Shown: positions 20,890 through 32,466, counted from the stretch's first letter. The stretch is 64,000 nt of DNA from Eutreptiella sp. 'Long Island Sound 2002' (GCA_964036045.1 OZ038378.1:41293228-41357227), one strand, 5' to 3'. Numbers and translations: made by a program. The notes: a model not told the origin generated them from the letters alone.

Positions 20890-22005
20890 TCAAGAGAGGT
20901 GGAGGGCCATGGAGGGGAAATCCTTGACTGCCTCTAATTGGAAAAGGGGCAGCTCGTCATCTTCGAGCTTCAGCGGGTCCATGGCTATCTCACAGGTCAG
21001 CGACCGCCACGTGGTCGTCGACTCAACATCATCACGTATGGCCTTCAGGATCTCCAGCAAGTGTTGTCTCTTGACCGCATGTGTGATAGTGATGAGGCCG
21101 GCTTCAATGTATCGGCCCTGGGCAACAAGGGCACACTTGATCCGGGGTAGATCTCCTCCCGTGGGCCACGAATAGCTTGTCAGCCAGGCAGATAGAGATA
21201 GGCCATCACAGAGTTTGAGCAGCTGCTGTCCCAAGCGGTGCATCGACCGATAGGGAGCCAGAAGAGTGTTCAGCTGCCCCACCGCTGTTTTGATGGATGC
21301 GGGCGGGAGATCTCGAGTCTTCTCAGTGGTCTTCAACAGGAGCTGCGGCATAGTGAGATGAGCTACATCTTCGGCCGGCAACGATGGTCCAGCCAGGGCC
21401 TTGCCCGCAGGTTCGGTAGATTCATGGGATCCAGTCTCCGTAGAGCCGCTGTGCCCACCTTCTTGAGATCTATTACCTTCAGCCGATCCGGGGGACACAA
21501 TGTCCCTAGGTATAGCTACCGAGACGTTAGGCCAGTGATCGCGAACCGCTCTCTCGAGCACCTTGTCAGACCTACCGCCCACAGGCGCCCAGGTGTGTGT
21601 GACCACAAGCGACCAGGACACCGCCATCCTGAACCAGAACTTAGATAGCACCACTTCCCCCTTCGATAGGGGGGCACTGTCCCCATTCACCGCGTCGAAG
21701 GTGCTTGGGTCGGAGGATATTAGGGTGCAGACAGCATCTGATACGTCCTTGATTGGTATGTGGCCGATGACATTGGCATGGAGGATAGACACTTGATTTG
21801 GGGGGAGGGTGTTGAGATGTTTCCGCAAGTATTCCACAACCTCAGGCCACGACGCCCAGTACCAGGTAGCCAGATCGCGTCTCAGGTATCCGATGTCAAT
21901 AGCTTGCGGCTTCCCCACCAACGCACACCATAGCAGCACAAAAGAGGGGCACCAGTTGGCAGTCAGGGTGACCCCCGATACTTCCTGCTTGTTAACCATG
22001 ATCAT
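20890..22005 (-). CDS. LINE ORF1-like protein, 371 residues, family unknown
   Basis: An uninterrupted minus-strand frame with ordinary amino-acid composition. It begins MIMVNKQEVSGVTLTANWC at the ATG at 22005, although the open frame extends a few codons upstream. It has a hydrophobic N-terminal third and a Ser/Gly/Glu-rich linker near residues 180-215. A Leu-rich C-terminal part (LLLKTTEKTRDLPPASIK, then AVKRQHLLEILKAIRDD) could be helical. I do not recognise a domain. It is the first frame upstream of the endonuclease and RT on the same strand, so I infer an ORF1 nucleic-acid-binding or gag-like product. It is the least decayed part of that element. Confidence 0.5.
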   Translation of the reverse strand: MIMVNKQEVSGVTLTANWCPSFVLLWCALVGKPQAIDIGYLRRDLATWYWASWPEVVEYLRKHLNTLPPNQVSILHANVIGHIPIKDVSDAVCTLISSDPSTFDAVNGDSAPLSKGEVVLSKFWFRMAVSWSLVVTHTWAPVGGRSDKVLERAVRDHWPNVSVAIPRDIVSPGSAEGNRSQEGGHSGSTETGSHESTEPAGKALAGPSLPAEDVAHLTMPQLLLKTTEKTRDLPPASIKTAVGQLNTLLAPYRSMHRLGQQLLKLCDGLSLSAWLTSYSWPTGGDLPRIKCALVAQGRYIEAGLITITHAVKRQHLLEILKAIRDDVESTTTWRSLTCEIAMDPLKLEDDELPLFQLEAVKDFPSMALHLS

Positions 22006-22029
22006 CAAAGCCTTCAAGACCCCTTGTTG

Positions 22030-24170
22030 ATCCTATATTCTGGTTGCAAACAGCGCCTTAGAGGGCTGAGCTTTGGACTGCAAAAGGGACATGGACATGT
22101 AGGCGTGGGAACTGGTGACAAATTTAGGGGGCCCGAGACGCATCAGTTGCAGCCAGCTCAAGCGGATAGAAAGCAATGTTGCACTGGAGACTCAAGGGGT
22201 CGATCCCTAGGTACACAATACCAAAGTGACCAACAGCTGGAGTAATCCTGTGGCATGAGGTGAGAGGTGGCAGCAGAGATACACGAAAGCCTCACTGTCG
22301 GCGGGCAGCGACTGTGGGACAACAGGGGACATGTGGTACACAACGGCAGCACGGTAGGCACTGCTCTCGCTGTCGACACCAGCTGTTCGCGCGCTGCTAC
22401 TGCTGCCATTCGCGGCCACACGTAACAATGCATCGGCGGTCTGCAAGAGCAGCACCAAGGCGTAGGGCGGGGGGGGTAGGGCAGTGGCAGGACCACCTCC
22501 TCTGGCACCCCTGATCCCCGTTCTTGTCCCTTGCTCAACCGGTGGTTGCTGCTCAGAAAAAATTTGATGCGGAGAGCCTATTTATTGCGGCCCAAAAGCG
22601 GTCAGGTGGAGCAGTGAGCCAGCTGGGGCCAGGTGGCACTGCTGGCTTGGGCCTTGGATCATGGGTAGATTCCCTGGATGGGCTGTAGGCTGGCCGGGGC
22701 GTAGCAGCCCAGAGCATGCCTAAGTGCTGGTTGCCTCGTGGTTGGGTTGCCCGGGGAGGGGGGGCGGGGGGGGGGCGCATTTCACCCTGGACCGGACAGG
22801 GCTTATGCTCGACACCGTTAGCACCCCCGCCACAGGCACGAGCCCAGGCCTTGTCGTTCGCGGCTCCGCACCTGGTCACCATCCCATTCTGGGTGGCTAG
22901 CTCGGTTGCCTGTACAAACGGGCAGCCGGGCCCGGCATGTGGATAGCCATTTCCTTAGATAGCCCAATCTCCCCAGCAATCTTCCAGCCTCCAATATCTG
23001 GTGGAATATACCTAGCAAATTTCAAAAATGTTGCCTACCAATCTTGCTTGCAGAATTGCTGCTTGAGGTGCCTTACTCGCGTCCCTTGGCCTGGGCCTTG
23101 GCCTTATCCCAACCCCAGCTCCCCTCACTGTTCCTCTGCCCCCCTCCCCCCCCTCCCCCGCTGGGCCTCCTATGGTGGGGGCATCATCGTTGATGGGTCA
23201 GCCCTCTCACTCCGCCAAGGCAAAAGGCACCCCCCGTGTCCTTGGGCTGTGGTCGCATCCCGCGCCGCACCGCGTGCACCAGGCATGCACTGTTTGCGTC
23301 CTCCGGGGCGGCATCGTCACTTGCCTATGACCACTGATGGCCGCGCACATCTCCATTGCGGTCCGGTGCTAGCTCTGGGCTTGCCGCTGGTGCATCCGCC
23401 CCAGCCATGTCCATGCACGCCGTCTCCACCGCCAGGGTCCACACGCGCCGTCCCAGATCACGCCCCATGGGGGCGAGTGCCCCTAGCGGGCCTTCGCGGC
23501 CTGTGTGCCGCCAATGGCAGCACTTGGTCACCCCCCGGTGGAGGTCCATGCATCTGCGGCAGGCCGGGGCCCAGTGTTCTGCACACAGGGCCCCATTTGT
23601 GCCGCCCCCCCTTCCCCAACCCCACCTTGGGGCAGCATGCGGCACATGTAGCTGGACAGCTAAAGCAGGTGATGCCCCCTCCCCCACCATATGTGGCATG
23701 GCAGGCAGGGCCAGGGGCAGGCGATCCCCCCCCCCCCCGCCACACAGGTGGTAGGGCAGGCAGCCGCAGGGCCCACCGACGGCGGTGGCGGCACCGCCGC
23801 ACTCGCAGCAGCAAGGGATGCAGCAGCAAGGGAGCGAGCAGGGCGCCCTAGGGTGAAGGGGGCCGGCCTGAAGGGTGGCAAGGGATGACCCAAAGGGCAG
23901 CAAGGGATGACAGGGCTCGGGATGGGGCAAGGGCAGGGTCTCGTAGGGGACAGCTGGGACAGGCCTCCGGCAAGGGACGGTTGGGGTCAAGAGCCCCGCA
24001 GGGACAGGACCTGTCCGCCACGGGGGTGCAGGCACACTGCTGGCCCTGGGTCTAACCCGGGACCACCACCCTCCTTTGGGCACGCCGGCCTCAGGGGCTT
24101 CTGCCCCCCACACCAGCACCACTAGCGCCAGCTCCATAGGCTCAGTGCAGTGTTGTTGCAAGGAGCATGG
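22030..24170. other. GC-rich interval without a recognisable gene
   Basis: Long frames on both strands are rich in Pro, Ala, Gly and Arg and reflect base composition. One minus-strand stretch near 23.55 kb reads CRRCMDLHRGVTKCCHWRH, which could be a remnant zinc knuckle of a LINE ORF1. That is weak. Homopolymers of G or C of 9 to 13 bases occur near 22480, 22760 and 23730. Confidence 0.4.
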
Positions 24171-25790
24171 GCACGCCTCTCATGAACAAACATAATGTAT
24201 GTTTCCCGGTCCTTCTGACGCGCCGCACACGGCAGGGGGTGAAGTGGAGGGTTCAGGCCGCAGGCCTTGCCTACCCCGAGTTGACCGTACAAGGCTTCTG
24301 CATTCTATGCATATTTGCATGCACACTCCACACCCTTTTGCTGAAATTCTGCCGCCTCATGTTGCTTGGTCAATCTGTTTTCTTTTGGGAAGGATATTTG
24401 GTGTTATAGCCCCAGAACAACACGCTGGATTTCTTTTGGCTGCAGAAGTGTGCACAGGAATGTGCTATGACCAACCCCTGGTCAAACGGCGCTTTTTGGC
24501 CTGAAAACACTGCTGATCAACCACCCGCTGGTCAAGCGGCAAAGCATTGCGCATCAGTGCACAAGAGGGGGTGGGGGGGCAAGAAAGTCACCGCAGATGT
24601 TTCCGTTTTTGAATGGAGCAAACTTCTCCTCCAGAAATGACAAATGAGTCCAACGTAGCAACCACCCCAAATATAGAAAGACCTGGATTTTTGCACATGT
24701 GCTCAAAGTGTGCCAAAGAAAAGTTTTGCACGGAGTGTGCTAAAGATAAGAACCTCTTTGGATCCTGACAAGCTGCATGCAAATAATGGGCAACATCGAA
24801 CGCAAGCTCTCTGCATCTTTGTTTTGTGCACCAGTTTGACCTTCTTTTTCACACACCTAGACAGCGAACAGGAATAGGCATGAGGTGTTTGTGTCCGAAA
24901 TTACGAAGAGTTCCATGCAAAGCAAATTTACCTACATTTTCCGGGTGCTCACTCCGGGAGCCCCGGACCACACACACACCATGCTCCCGCCAGTCAACAG
25001 GAGACGGAGCTCACAAATTGGGCACTTGCTTGGACCGCATTCTGGATGGCTTTGATGGGCTCACAATCATGTTGCCCTCGATGCTGGCGACAAGTGGGTT
25101 GGGTCACATGTTTTCGGGACCCCAAGTGTGTTTCAATATGGAAGGGCTCCACCCTGTGGAGCCAGCCTTCAGTGTTGTGGTGCACGGACCAAAAGACCCC
25201 AAAGCATCTAAAGCTCCAGCCCCCTGTCCAGGTTTTACGACCACTGTCTGTCTTACCGCTAAGCCACGCCAACCTACATCTAACAATTGCTCCCCCCTCC
25301 CTTCCCCCTCCGGGATGCGCTTGAGGGGGAGGGGGGTTTTGAAAACAAAAGTGGTTGTCGGCGGTTGGAAAAGCAGATGGGAGGCAATCTCTGGTGGGTA
25401 CAAACTGGTTGGAGGGCGGCAGGGCTGACCATCACCCTAAAGAGAGGGGGTGATGGTCCCCCTTCAAGTACAACCCTCCCCCCCCCCCCTCCTGTGCGCC
25501 CACCCTCCCCTGAAATGACCGGGACCATGCACCCTAATACACAAACAGCAACAGTGTGTGTGCCAGACGTACTCCTGGGGTGCGGAGGGGGGGGGGCTTG
25601 GTCACCGGGGTCACCGTTAGGTGGAATCACCTCTGGGGGGGGGGGTGATGCTCTTCCCCCTACGTCCCCTTCCCAGTTGAATGTTTGGGAGCTGCTGTGT
25701 TCAGGCAGAAGCTATACACTGTGTACACTGTGAGGAGCAAAGATGGATCTAATTTGTGTGCCACTCAGGGGGTGGGGATGGGGGGTGGGG
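24171..25790. other. Interval without a recognisable gene
   Basis: Frames up to 200 codons occur but have no recognisable motif and are low in complexity. The minus strand near 25.26 kb has a tRNA-like A box (TGGCTTAGCGG) without a convincing B box. G/C homopolymers lie near 25480, 25590 and 25640. Confidence 0.4.
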
Positions 25791-25800
25791 GAGTAGTGAA

Positions 25801-26242
25801 TTGTGACATGTCACAAAAAATACAATAGGCCATAGTGGGAAAACAGCTTTTCTGAAAATATTGTGACACCCAAAAGACTCTGTGGTACTTCCTAAGGGCA
25901 GTGGTACTTTCCGAGGGCATGTGGGAAGGTTGCTGAATTGTCATGTTTGTGTTTGTGAGCTTGCTGTTTTTTTGTGACAACTCTGGTTTTGTGACATTCT
26001 GCTTGCATGCACGTCACTGTCAATGACAAGGAAAGTGGTACTGATAGTGACAGTGACAGTGACAGTGACTAAGAACCCTGGTGCACCAGCAAAAAACAAA
26101 AAAAAACTGTTTCTTGGACTATGCAATGGTTTGCATTGAATGCTTCACTGGAAGGGGTGTGCTGCCTGCCTCCTGGTACCCTGCGTGGCTCAATCTGTGA
26201 CCGGGTTTTTTTGTGACGCATATTGTGACGCCTCGTCACAAC
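25801..26242. promoter_or_regulatory. Cluster of TTGTGAC boxes upstream of the cyclase-like gene
   Basis: TTGTGAC, or its complement, occurs at 25801, 25861, 25972, 25988, 26211 and 26223. Two sites are palindromic: TTGTGACATGTCACAA (25801-25816) and TTGTGACG-CCT-CGTCACAA (26223-26241). A short (AGTGAC)n array lies at 26045-26068. The spacing to the ATG at 26355 is 110 to 550 bp. Function as transcription-factor sites is inferred only from clustering and dyad symmetry. Confidence 0.4.
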
Positions 26243-26354
26243 AGGGGGGGGGGGAGGGAGGGACACCCACCTCCCCAGTTAGATCCATCCCTAGTGAGGA
26301 GCATCATTTCTTTTGGGAGAATGGAGCGTAGCTGGGACGAGGGCTGGCGTGGAG

Positions 26355-28439
26355 ATGTCTTCAGTACGGATGCCGTATTTTGCATTCAGAGCTTCTTTCC
26401 GAGCGATTTTGGGCATGCTGTTGAGTGATTGCAATGTTTCCTCAAAGCAGAGGCAGCATTGCCAACTGCTCCTCGTCATGGTTGCGCTGTCGCTGTGTGC
26501 GGCCACCTTGGGCGCGATATTCATCTGCCTGAATGCGCTGTGGGCGGCCATTTTCTCTTTCACCATGTTGGGGCTTTGCGTCTACGGCATGGTCCATGCC
26601 CTGGTGAAAGGGACAACCACCTGGACATCCGGACTGTTGTGCTGGGGATTGAGCGTTTGCGCGCTTGGCATGCACTGGGGTCTTGGGGCCTCCTCTGGCA
26701 CCTTCGTCTTCCATTGGGCATTGCTGGGACCGCAACTCGCCGTTCCGTTGGGGCATTCCAGAGCGCACGCGACGGCGCTGGCCATCATCGTGTGCATTGC
26801 CTTGCTGCTGATCCAAATCATTCCGGTGGTGTGCGGGCACAGACCCGGCCCGACGCAGACAGCGTATCCCCCGGCGTTCTTTGAGCCCCTGGTGGCCCTT
26901 AATGCCATTGGCCCGTTCCTCATTGGCTTCGTTACCTCGATATGGTGCTGGGGAACCGTGAAGGCCGATCAGGAGAGTCTTCAAGCTACCGTATCCACCG
27001 CCGAGATGCTCTGCAAAGGGCTCGTGACCTTCGACCTCGAGTCCCTGCCCCGCCCGCCGCACCAGATCGCCGCCGAAGGCTCCGTCCAGATCATCCGCAT
27101 GCTGTACGACGTGGTCAACAACATGCGGTCGTACCGCCCGTTCCTGCCCCACCACCTGCTTGCCCCGCCGCCCGTCATCGACGCCCGGCGCGGCTCCGCC
27201 GTCTCACTCGCCCCCGCGGAGCCCGGCTCGCAGCCCGGGGCGGAGTCCAACCCGATCGTGACGGGCAGCTCTCAGAACGGCGACGCCGAGAGCCTGCTCG
27301 CCGCGACCATCCGGTCGCGGACGTCCAGCATGCGGGCGGTTGCGCCCGTCATGCCGTACCCTGTCAACCGGCGCCTGGGCACCCTCGTGTACCTGGCCCT
27401 CTCCAACATGGACGGGCTGCTCAGCATGGAGGACGCCGACGCCAACAAGACCGCGGGCGAGATCGCTGAGATGTTCTCGGAGGCGGCGGTGGGGCTAGTC
27501 CAGCAGTGGCGGGGCATCGTGGAGTTCATCCACGGGGACACCATGCTCGCCACGTGGAACCTCCTGGGCCACTCCTCGACGCACGTCAGCAACGCCCTGA
27601 CGGCCGCTGTCCACATCCGGGACCGCTTCGCCGCCGTGCAGGCGGCGCGCGCCCCGGAGCCTGGTCCCGCCCCTGCCCTTGCGCTGACCGCGGGGGTGTG
27701 GGCCGGCCACGTGCTGAGCGGCACCTTCGGCACGAAGGACCTGCGGGTGTTCGGCGTCTTTGGCTGCGAGGTGAGCCGCGTGGCGGCGCTGCAGCGGTAC
27801 GCCGCGGCGCACTCCCGCTGCATCGTCGGCAACGCCGGCGTGTGGAGGCTCACGCAGGAGGCCCCGCAGCACCGCCTGCTGCCCGTCGACGTCATCGACC
27901 TCGCGAAGGCAGTGAATCCCCTCAAGGGGTCCCCAAGCACGATGGAGATCCTGTACGAGTGCCTCGCCTGCGTGTCCGCCGAGGACGACGAGTGGATGTA
28001 CCAGCTCATGAGCACGCAGGCGCAGGCCCAGCCCGAGCATCGCCTGCACAACATCTTCTGCCAGCTGCAGCTCGGGATCGACAGCCCGGAGGCCCTCCGG
28101 AAGATCGCAGCGAAGGTTGACCAGCTGCTCGCGACCGACGACGAGGTGGTCCGCCGCGTGTGCGTCACCATCCAGTCGCTGCTGAAGCAGCAGAGCGCCC
28201 AGAACGTCCGCGTCCGTTCCGTGTGGGGGTCCATTAGCAGCGAGAGCCCCTCCTCACGGGCCTCGCGCATCGCCTCCACCGTGCGCTCCAGCATCGTGCA
28301 CCCGGAGGACCGGGGGCTGGGGAACCGGATCCCGGCGTCTCCGAGCTGGCTGTCCACGACGGACAGCGAGCCGGGGCTCTCCGTTGCCTGCGAGTCCTCC
28401 CCGTCGCACGTAGACTCGCTGATGTGTCTGCTGAAGTAG
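26355..28439 (+). CDS. Multi-pass membrane protein with a degenerate class III adenylate/guanylate cyclase domain
   Basis: A single-exon frame of 694 residues from the ATG at 26355 (an ATG at 26370 is also possible). Residues about 38-200 hold five or six hydrophobic segments. A linker with MRSYRPFLPHHLL (about 257-269) precedes the catalytic region, as in several protist membrane cyclases. The cyclase homology region is about 341-506: TLVYLALSNMDG, then EFIHGDTMLATWN, ALTAGVWAGHVLSG, and FGVFGCEVSRVAALQR. In active class III enzymes the first segment is F-x-D-I and the last is V-N-x-A-x-R. Here the first metal Asp appears to be Ala, and the Asn and Arg appear to be Ser and Ala, while the HGD Asp is kept. 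I infer a catalytically dead or strongly altered cyclase homologue. The rest, to the C-terminus, is Ser-rich and of unknown role. No intron is evident. Confidence 0.7.
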   Translation: MSSVRMPYFAFRASFRAILGMLLSDCNVSSKQRQHCQLLLVMVALSLCAATLGAIFICLNALWAAIFSFTMLGLCVYGMVHALVKGTTTWTSGLLCWGLSVCALGMHWGLGASSGTFVFHWALLGPQLAVPLGHSRAHATALAIIVCIALLLIQIIPVVCGHRPGPTQTAYPPAFFEPLVALNAIGPFLIGFVTSIWCWGTVKADQESLQATVSTAEMLCKGLVTFDLESLPRPPHQIAAEGSVQIIRMLYDVVNNMRSYRPFLPHHLLAPPPVIDARRGSAVSLAPAEPGSQPGAESNPIVTGSSQNGDAESLLAATIRSRTSSMRAVAPVMPYPVNRRLGTLVYLALSNMDGLLSMEDADANKTAGEIAEMFSEAAVGLVQQWRGIVEFIHGDTMLATWNLLGHSSTHVSNALTAAVHIRDRFAAVQAARAPEPGPAPALALTAGVWAGHVLSGTFGTKDLRVFGVFGCEVSRVAALQRYAAAHSRCIVGNAGVWRLTQEAPQHRLLPVDVIDLAKAVNPLKGSPSTMEILYECLACVSAEDDEWMYQLMSTQAQAQPEHRLHNIFCQLQLGIDSPEALRKIAAKVDQLLATDDEVVRRVCVTIQSLLKQQSAQNVRVRSVWGSISSESPSSRASRIASTVRSSIVHPEDRGLGNRIPASPSWLSTTDSEPGLSVACESSPSHVDSLMCLLK

Positions 28440-30300
28440 CGGCAGACGGGCGGCGCGGGCGGACTGCTGCGCACCGGTGCGGCGGGGGACGCAACGCCCC
28501 CCACCTTCGGCCGCACTTGGTTGCCCCGGTCACGTGACAGTATGCATGTCCATCACATGTTGTTCGCGCGATGGTGCTGGTGTGATACCGAGATAGCAGG
28601 TGGTGGCCAAGGCTCTCCTGTGCCTTCCGGCTGCATGATTCTCCCCAAACAATTTATTTTTTTGCCCCAAAGTATCTGCCTCGACATGACCAGTGCGACG
28701 GCGCGACCTTTTTGAGGCACAGAACAGGATTATGCGCAGCTCCGAGCTCCAACGGCACAGAGAAATTGAGGGAGGATGTGAAATTAAGACGAGGAGGGCG
28801 GCATGCATACATCACACATACAGGGGGTGTTTCCACAACTTTTGGTGCTTTTACCGCTGTTTGGACAAAAGCTGGGGAGCGGGTTCCAGACCAGCCTCGC
28901 CAGGTGTGCCCCGATGCTGAAGTCCATTTCCCTTAGACTTGGACAATTGTATCTCGTGTGGCAACGGTAGATAGGAGGTGGGATGCAAATGCCAGGCAAA
29001 GTGCGAAAACATGGAAACAAAACAATTTATGCCGCGAATGCACATGCAATAAAGCGCATTTCAGGGTTCACATTCGCATAGTCTGCCACGTCTCCACGCC
29101 GCAGGTGACTGTCCTTCCATCCCGATAAGGGGGCACTGCTGGGGCACGTTGTGTCCCGGTGACACACATTGTGTCCCGTGAATTGCCAGAGCTGTGCACG
29201 CGCATGCAACTCCCCTGACAATCATGTTTTGCAGCCAGGCTTGGGTACTGTTTTTGAAGAGGGCTGCATTTCCCTATAGCAACGGCTACACCCCGTCCAT
29301 CTCTAAACGAGGAGGCATGGAGCCAGAAGGTTTGCCATGTACAAGTAATGAGTCTAATTATGATATGCGTTTTTGCTATCTGCATCATGTAAACGAATCC
29401 AACTTCGAGTTATTGACCTATGTTTCGGAATCAACCAAGATGATAATTCAGCAGTAAACTGCTTGCGCTCAAGGGGCTGGCACATGATGTACCGTCCAAA
29501 AAGACGATAATATTGAATATATCACTGGTGCAGCATGCAGACCCAGGGCACTCCAATTAGCCCGAGCCCAGTGCTTTACAAATATGCTCCACATACTTCA
29601 CAAACAAGACACAGTGGGCAGCAACAAGGCAACTTTGTTAAGGCACTGTGTGGGCAATCCCTCTGTCTCCCTTTCTCTCACTTCATGTCGTTGTTGTGAT
29701 TATTGATATTTTTCTTGCTAGCAGCAGCAGCAGCAGCAGCAGCAACAACGGCAAAATCTCTCTCTCTGTCTCTGTGTGTATGTACCCAATGACTGACGGA
29801 TGAGGAATTCAATGCCCAGTGCGTATGTCTTGCTCTGCCATCTTCAGGGGTGGTTATGGATTGCCGTTACGTGTGCCTGATCTCAAACCCCACCAGAAAC
29901 ATCTGTAGCGAATTGTCATATTATCAGCGCAACATGTTTGGCCATTGTGCGACAGTTGAGAACATATGGTACTACAACAGATGCAGCTGAGTGTGGTGCT
30001 ATTCATGCTTCCATGGACAGGATTTCCACAGTGGACTACAAGCCCTCTGCCACACGTTTTGACTGAGGTGCAGGGTTTTTGTCCAGAACGTGACTTACAG
30101 ACAGTCTACCCCACTGGGCTCTCAATGGTCCCGTCCCTGAGCATGTGCATTGTCACCCACCGTCAGCTTGCCAACCGAAACGACTGCAGCCTCTTCCAAC
30201 TGCAAGTAGCCATGCAAGAGCTTGATTTTGCTGGTAAATCTTCCATTGTCAAGGAGCTGGACACCCTTGCAATCCAAAAGAAATACAATGCGTTGATACA
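28440..30300. other. Interval without a recognisable gene
   Basis: Only short frames. A (CAG)n run of about eight units lies at 29721-29745. No start, domain or splice pattern could be supported. Confidence 0.5.
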
Positions 30301-30303
30301 CAA

Positions 30304-30425
30304 TGTACACACACACACACACACACGCTCTCTCTCTCTGCTGTACAGAGGTCATATTCATAGCGAACGCTATTGATTTGGTTGCAATATTTGGGTGTCA
30401 CACACACACTCTCTCTCTCTCTCTT
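30304..30425. repeat. CA and TC microsatellites
   Basis: (AC)n followed by (TC)n at 30305-30340 and again at 30402-30424. Confidence 0.9.
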
Positions 30426-30747
30426 CTGCCTGACCCAGAACCGGATTAGTGCACAAAGCTAACCTAATTCGGACAATGGAATCAAAGAAATGCCACTGGC
30501 GAGAACTGACACGATGAAAATACCCCATGCCGGGGCAATTGGCAATTGGCACTCTTCTCCTCGTTGGGGCTGCCCCCCTGCAGGGCCAAACAATGAATTC
30601 TTGGTTTGCAGTAGTGGTAGGACATAGGCCTGTTGAAACTCGCAGTTGGAGCATGATTCGAACTGATACTGTGGCACACACACACACATTCACATTGTGG
30701 TTGGAACGCATGGTTACCCAAACAGCGACACCCAGCCTAGAACCAAC

Positions 30748-30818
30748 GTCATCATGGCACAGCGGCTACACACCCCAGTGCCAGGCCTAGTGGGGGTAGG
30801 TTCGAGCCCCAGCCCGCG
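30748..30818 (+). other. tRNA-derived SINE head
   Basis: TGGCACAGCGG fits an A box and GGTTCGAGCCCC is a canonical B box about 45 bases later. The D and T arms are partly pairable but the anticodon arm is not, so it is not a working tRNA. A related sequence occurs at 40221-40283 (GTCGTGGCCCAGTGGATACAC), which supports a SINE family. Confidence 0.45.
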
Positions 30819-31451
30819 TCGTGGTGATGTGGTCATGAAGATCTTAGTGCCGTCCAGTAGCACAGCTCCCAGCCTGGCGGCAGATCGTTTTCCTTCTCTT
30901 TTTTTCAGAAGGGCTTGGTGGCTCGGCGCCCCCCCCCCCCACATATCTCCACAGATGGGGCTGGTCTGTGGGGAGCGGTACGGCACACACTCATTCAATG
31001 TGTGTCTTGTTGCCATGTAGTGGGGTTGAAGGGACAGGAGCCGTGGTGTGTCAGCAGCAACTGTACATGCCGAGATCAACAGCCCGTAGTTTGAGCATGA
31101 TTGGGATTGATACCCTGGCACACACACAGAGAGGTTCTTGCCAGGCGATCGGGTGGGCGACGGGGGCTCCATTTTCCATGCTGGGAGACACTGTCCCCAG
31201 GATCTTGTCCACCAGCGCCCTCCTTGCAGTGCACCCTAACCTTGAGACCCATACGGGCTTCCCTCTATAATGGGATATGCCGGGTGGGGCAGGGGTGGGC
31301 TAGGGCAAGCTTCAGGCAGGCTCTAACCGGCTAACCCTCTCCCTTCCCCTTTGCATTAGCGTCTAGGACCTAAAAGGCGTGCCTTCTATAATACTCCCCC
31401 TCACACACAAACTCATGATTTTGTAGCCTGTGTAGGAGAAATATTTTTGAA

Positions 31452-31675
31452 CCTCACAGCCTAAGCCTTGCTGGAATGATTATCTTGGCACGCGTGTGCA
31501 CACACACACACAGGGCAGGGCCGCGCGCTCCCGCTCGTCAGATGGTTGTTCAACTTATACTGTGCCCACGTCTTGCGGGAGCGGGGTCCAGGGAACCAGC
31601 CAAGCCTCACAGCCTAAGCCTTACTGGAATGATTGTCTTGGTACACGCGCGCACACACACATACACACACAAATG
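31452..31675. repeat. Direct repeat of a CA-microsatellite-linked unit
   Basis: CCTCACAGCCTAAGCCTT followed by CTGGAATGATT and a CA tract occurs at 31454-31515 and 31598-31672, about 145 bp apart. A looser relative lies at 31085-31135. Confidence 0.65.
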
Positions 31676-32369
31676 AAAGACAACGGCACATATCCCCCAG
31701 CCATCTACGCTACTAGTGTGTCAAGCGCACAGCATGATGCCCCTCCCCCTTGGCATCCCCCCCCCCCCCCCGAAATCCCCCCCCCAGGGTGGGAACTGTC
31801 ACCTTGGCCCGGAAAGCATAGGGAATAATAGGCGCCAAAGGCGCCAAAGAAAATTGTTACAAGGCATCGAAGGCACACTGTGATGCTATGGTACAGATTT
31901 GTGGTGCGGGACCTCCCCCCATAGGGGGGGATTGGCCTGACAAAAGGGGGAAGATTTCAAGGGGGGGGGGGGGTTAGCATGTGTCTTTTGTAAGAGGCTG
32001 CCGCACACGGTAGCAGCTTGTTTTGATTTGGGGCACTATGCGGCAGATTTTCAACGCCGGTGCCTGCAATTGTAGCTATGCCTGGCACACAATCTTCCCC
32101 GTTGCCCTAGGTGCATTGTTAAATCACGTGGCATTAGTCACTGCTGCCACCAGCGAGGAGACCATAAAGAGTGCACACCACAAGGGGACGTCTCCTCGGT
32201 TCTAGTACGTGACTCCCCCTCCCCGCCCTCCGGGCCCACTTAGTTGCCAAGGGTCAACAGCTACTGACCATACATATGGTGGCGCCAAAGGCGCCTGAAA
32301 AATTTTTTCATTCCCCTTGCCCATTTTGTCCACTTTGCACCCCAACACTATCCTTGAACCCAACCTTGA

Positions 32370-32466
32370 CTCTAATGCCCACCCCAACCCTCAGCCTACT
32401 CCTAACCCTACCCCCAAACCTTACCCTTGACCCTAACCCGAACCCTCGCCCCAACCCTAATCAAGA
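32370..32466. repeat. Degenerate CCCTAA telomere-type tract
   Basis: Many variants of CCCTAA (CCCCAA, CCTTGA, CTCCTAA) over about 100 bp directly precede the first 1.2 kb unit. Confidence 0.6.

Larger units (their letters stand above)
15341..22005 (-). mobile_element. 5' half of the decayed LINE (ORF1, tandem repeats, endonuclease)
   Basis: On the minus strand an ORF1-like frame (22005-20890) is followed by a 4 x 676 bp array, a foldback-like insertion, a possible Cys-rich segment near 16.8 kb (PGGAPCTICQRP), and an APE-type endonuclease (16430-15750). The sequence then runs up to the transposon end. The frame just inside the junction (KSVNVVSSRLYKFKKKSF) is protein-like, and so is the frame on the other side at 7.13 kb. 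The 5' boundary is not defined and could extend towards 22.5 kb. Confidence 0.6.

Noticed and set aside
23325-24161. Minus-strand frame of 278 codons
   Set aside because: Pro/Ala/Gly/Cys-rich composition artefact in GC-rich DNA, overlapped by equally long frames on the other strand.
24826-25428. Plus-strand 200-codon frame as a gene
   Set aside because: No ATG at the start, no domain, mixed low-complexity sequence and G/C runs.
27272-28516. Long minus-strand open frame of 414 codons
   Set aside because: It is antisense to the cyclase-like gene and arises from its GC-rich third codon positions. No motif.
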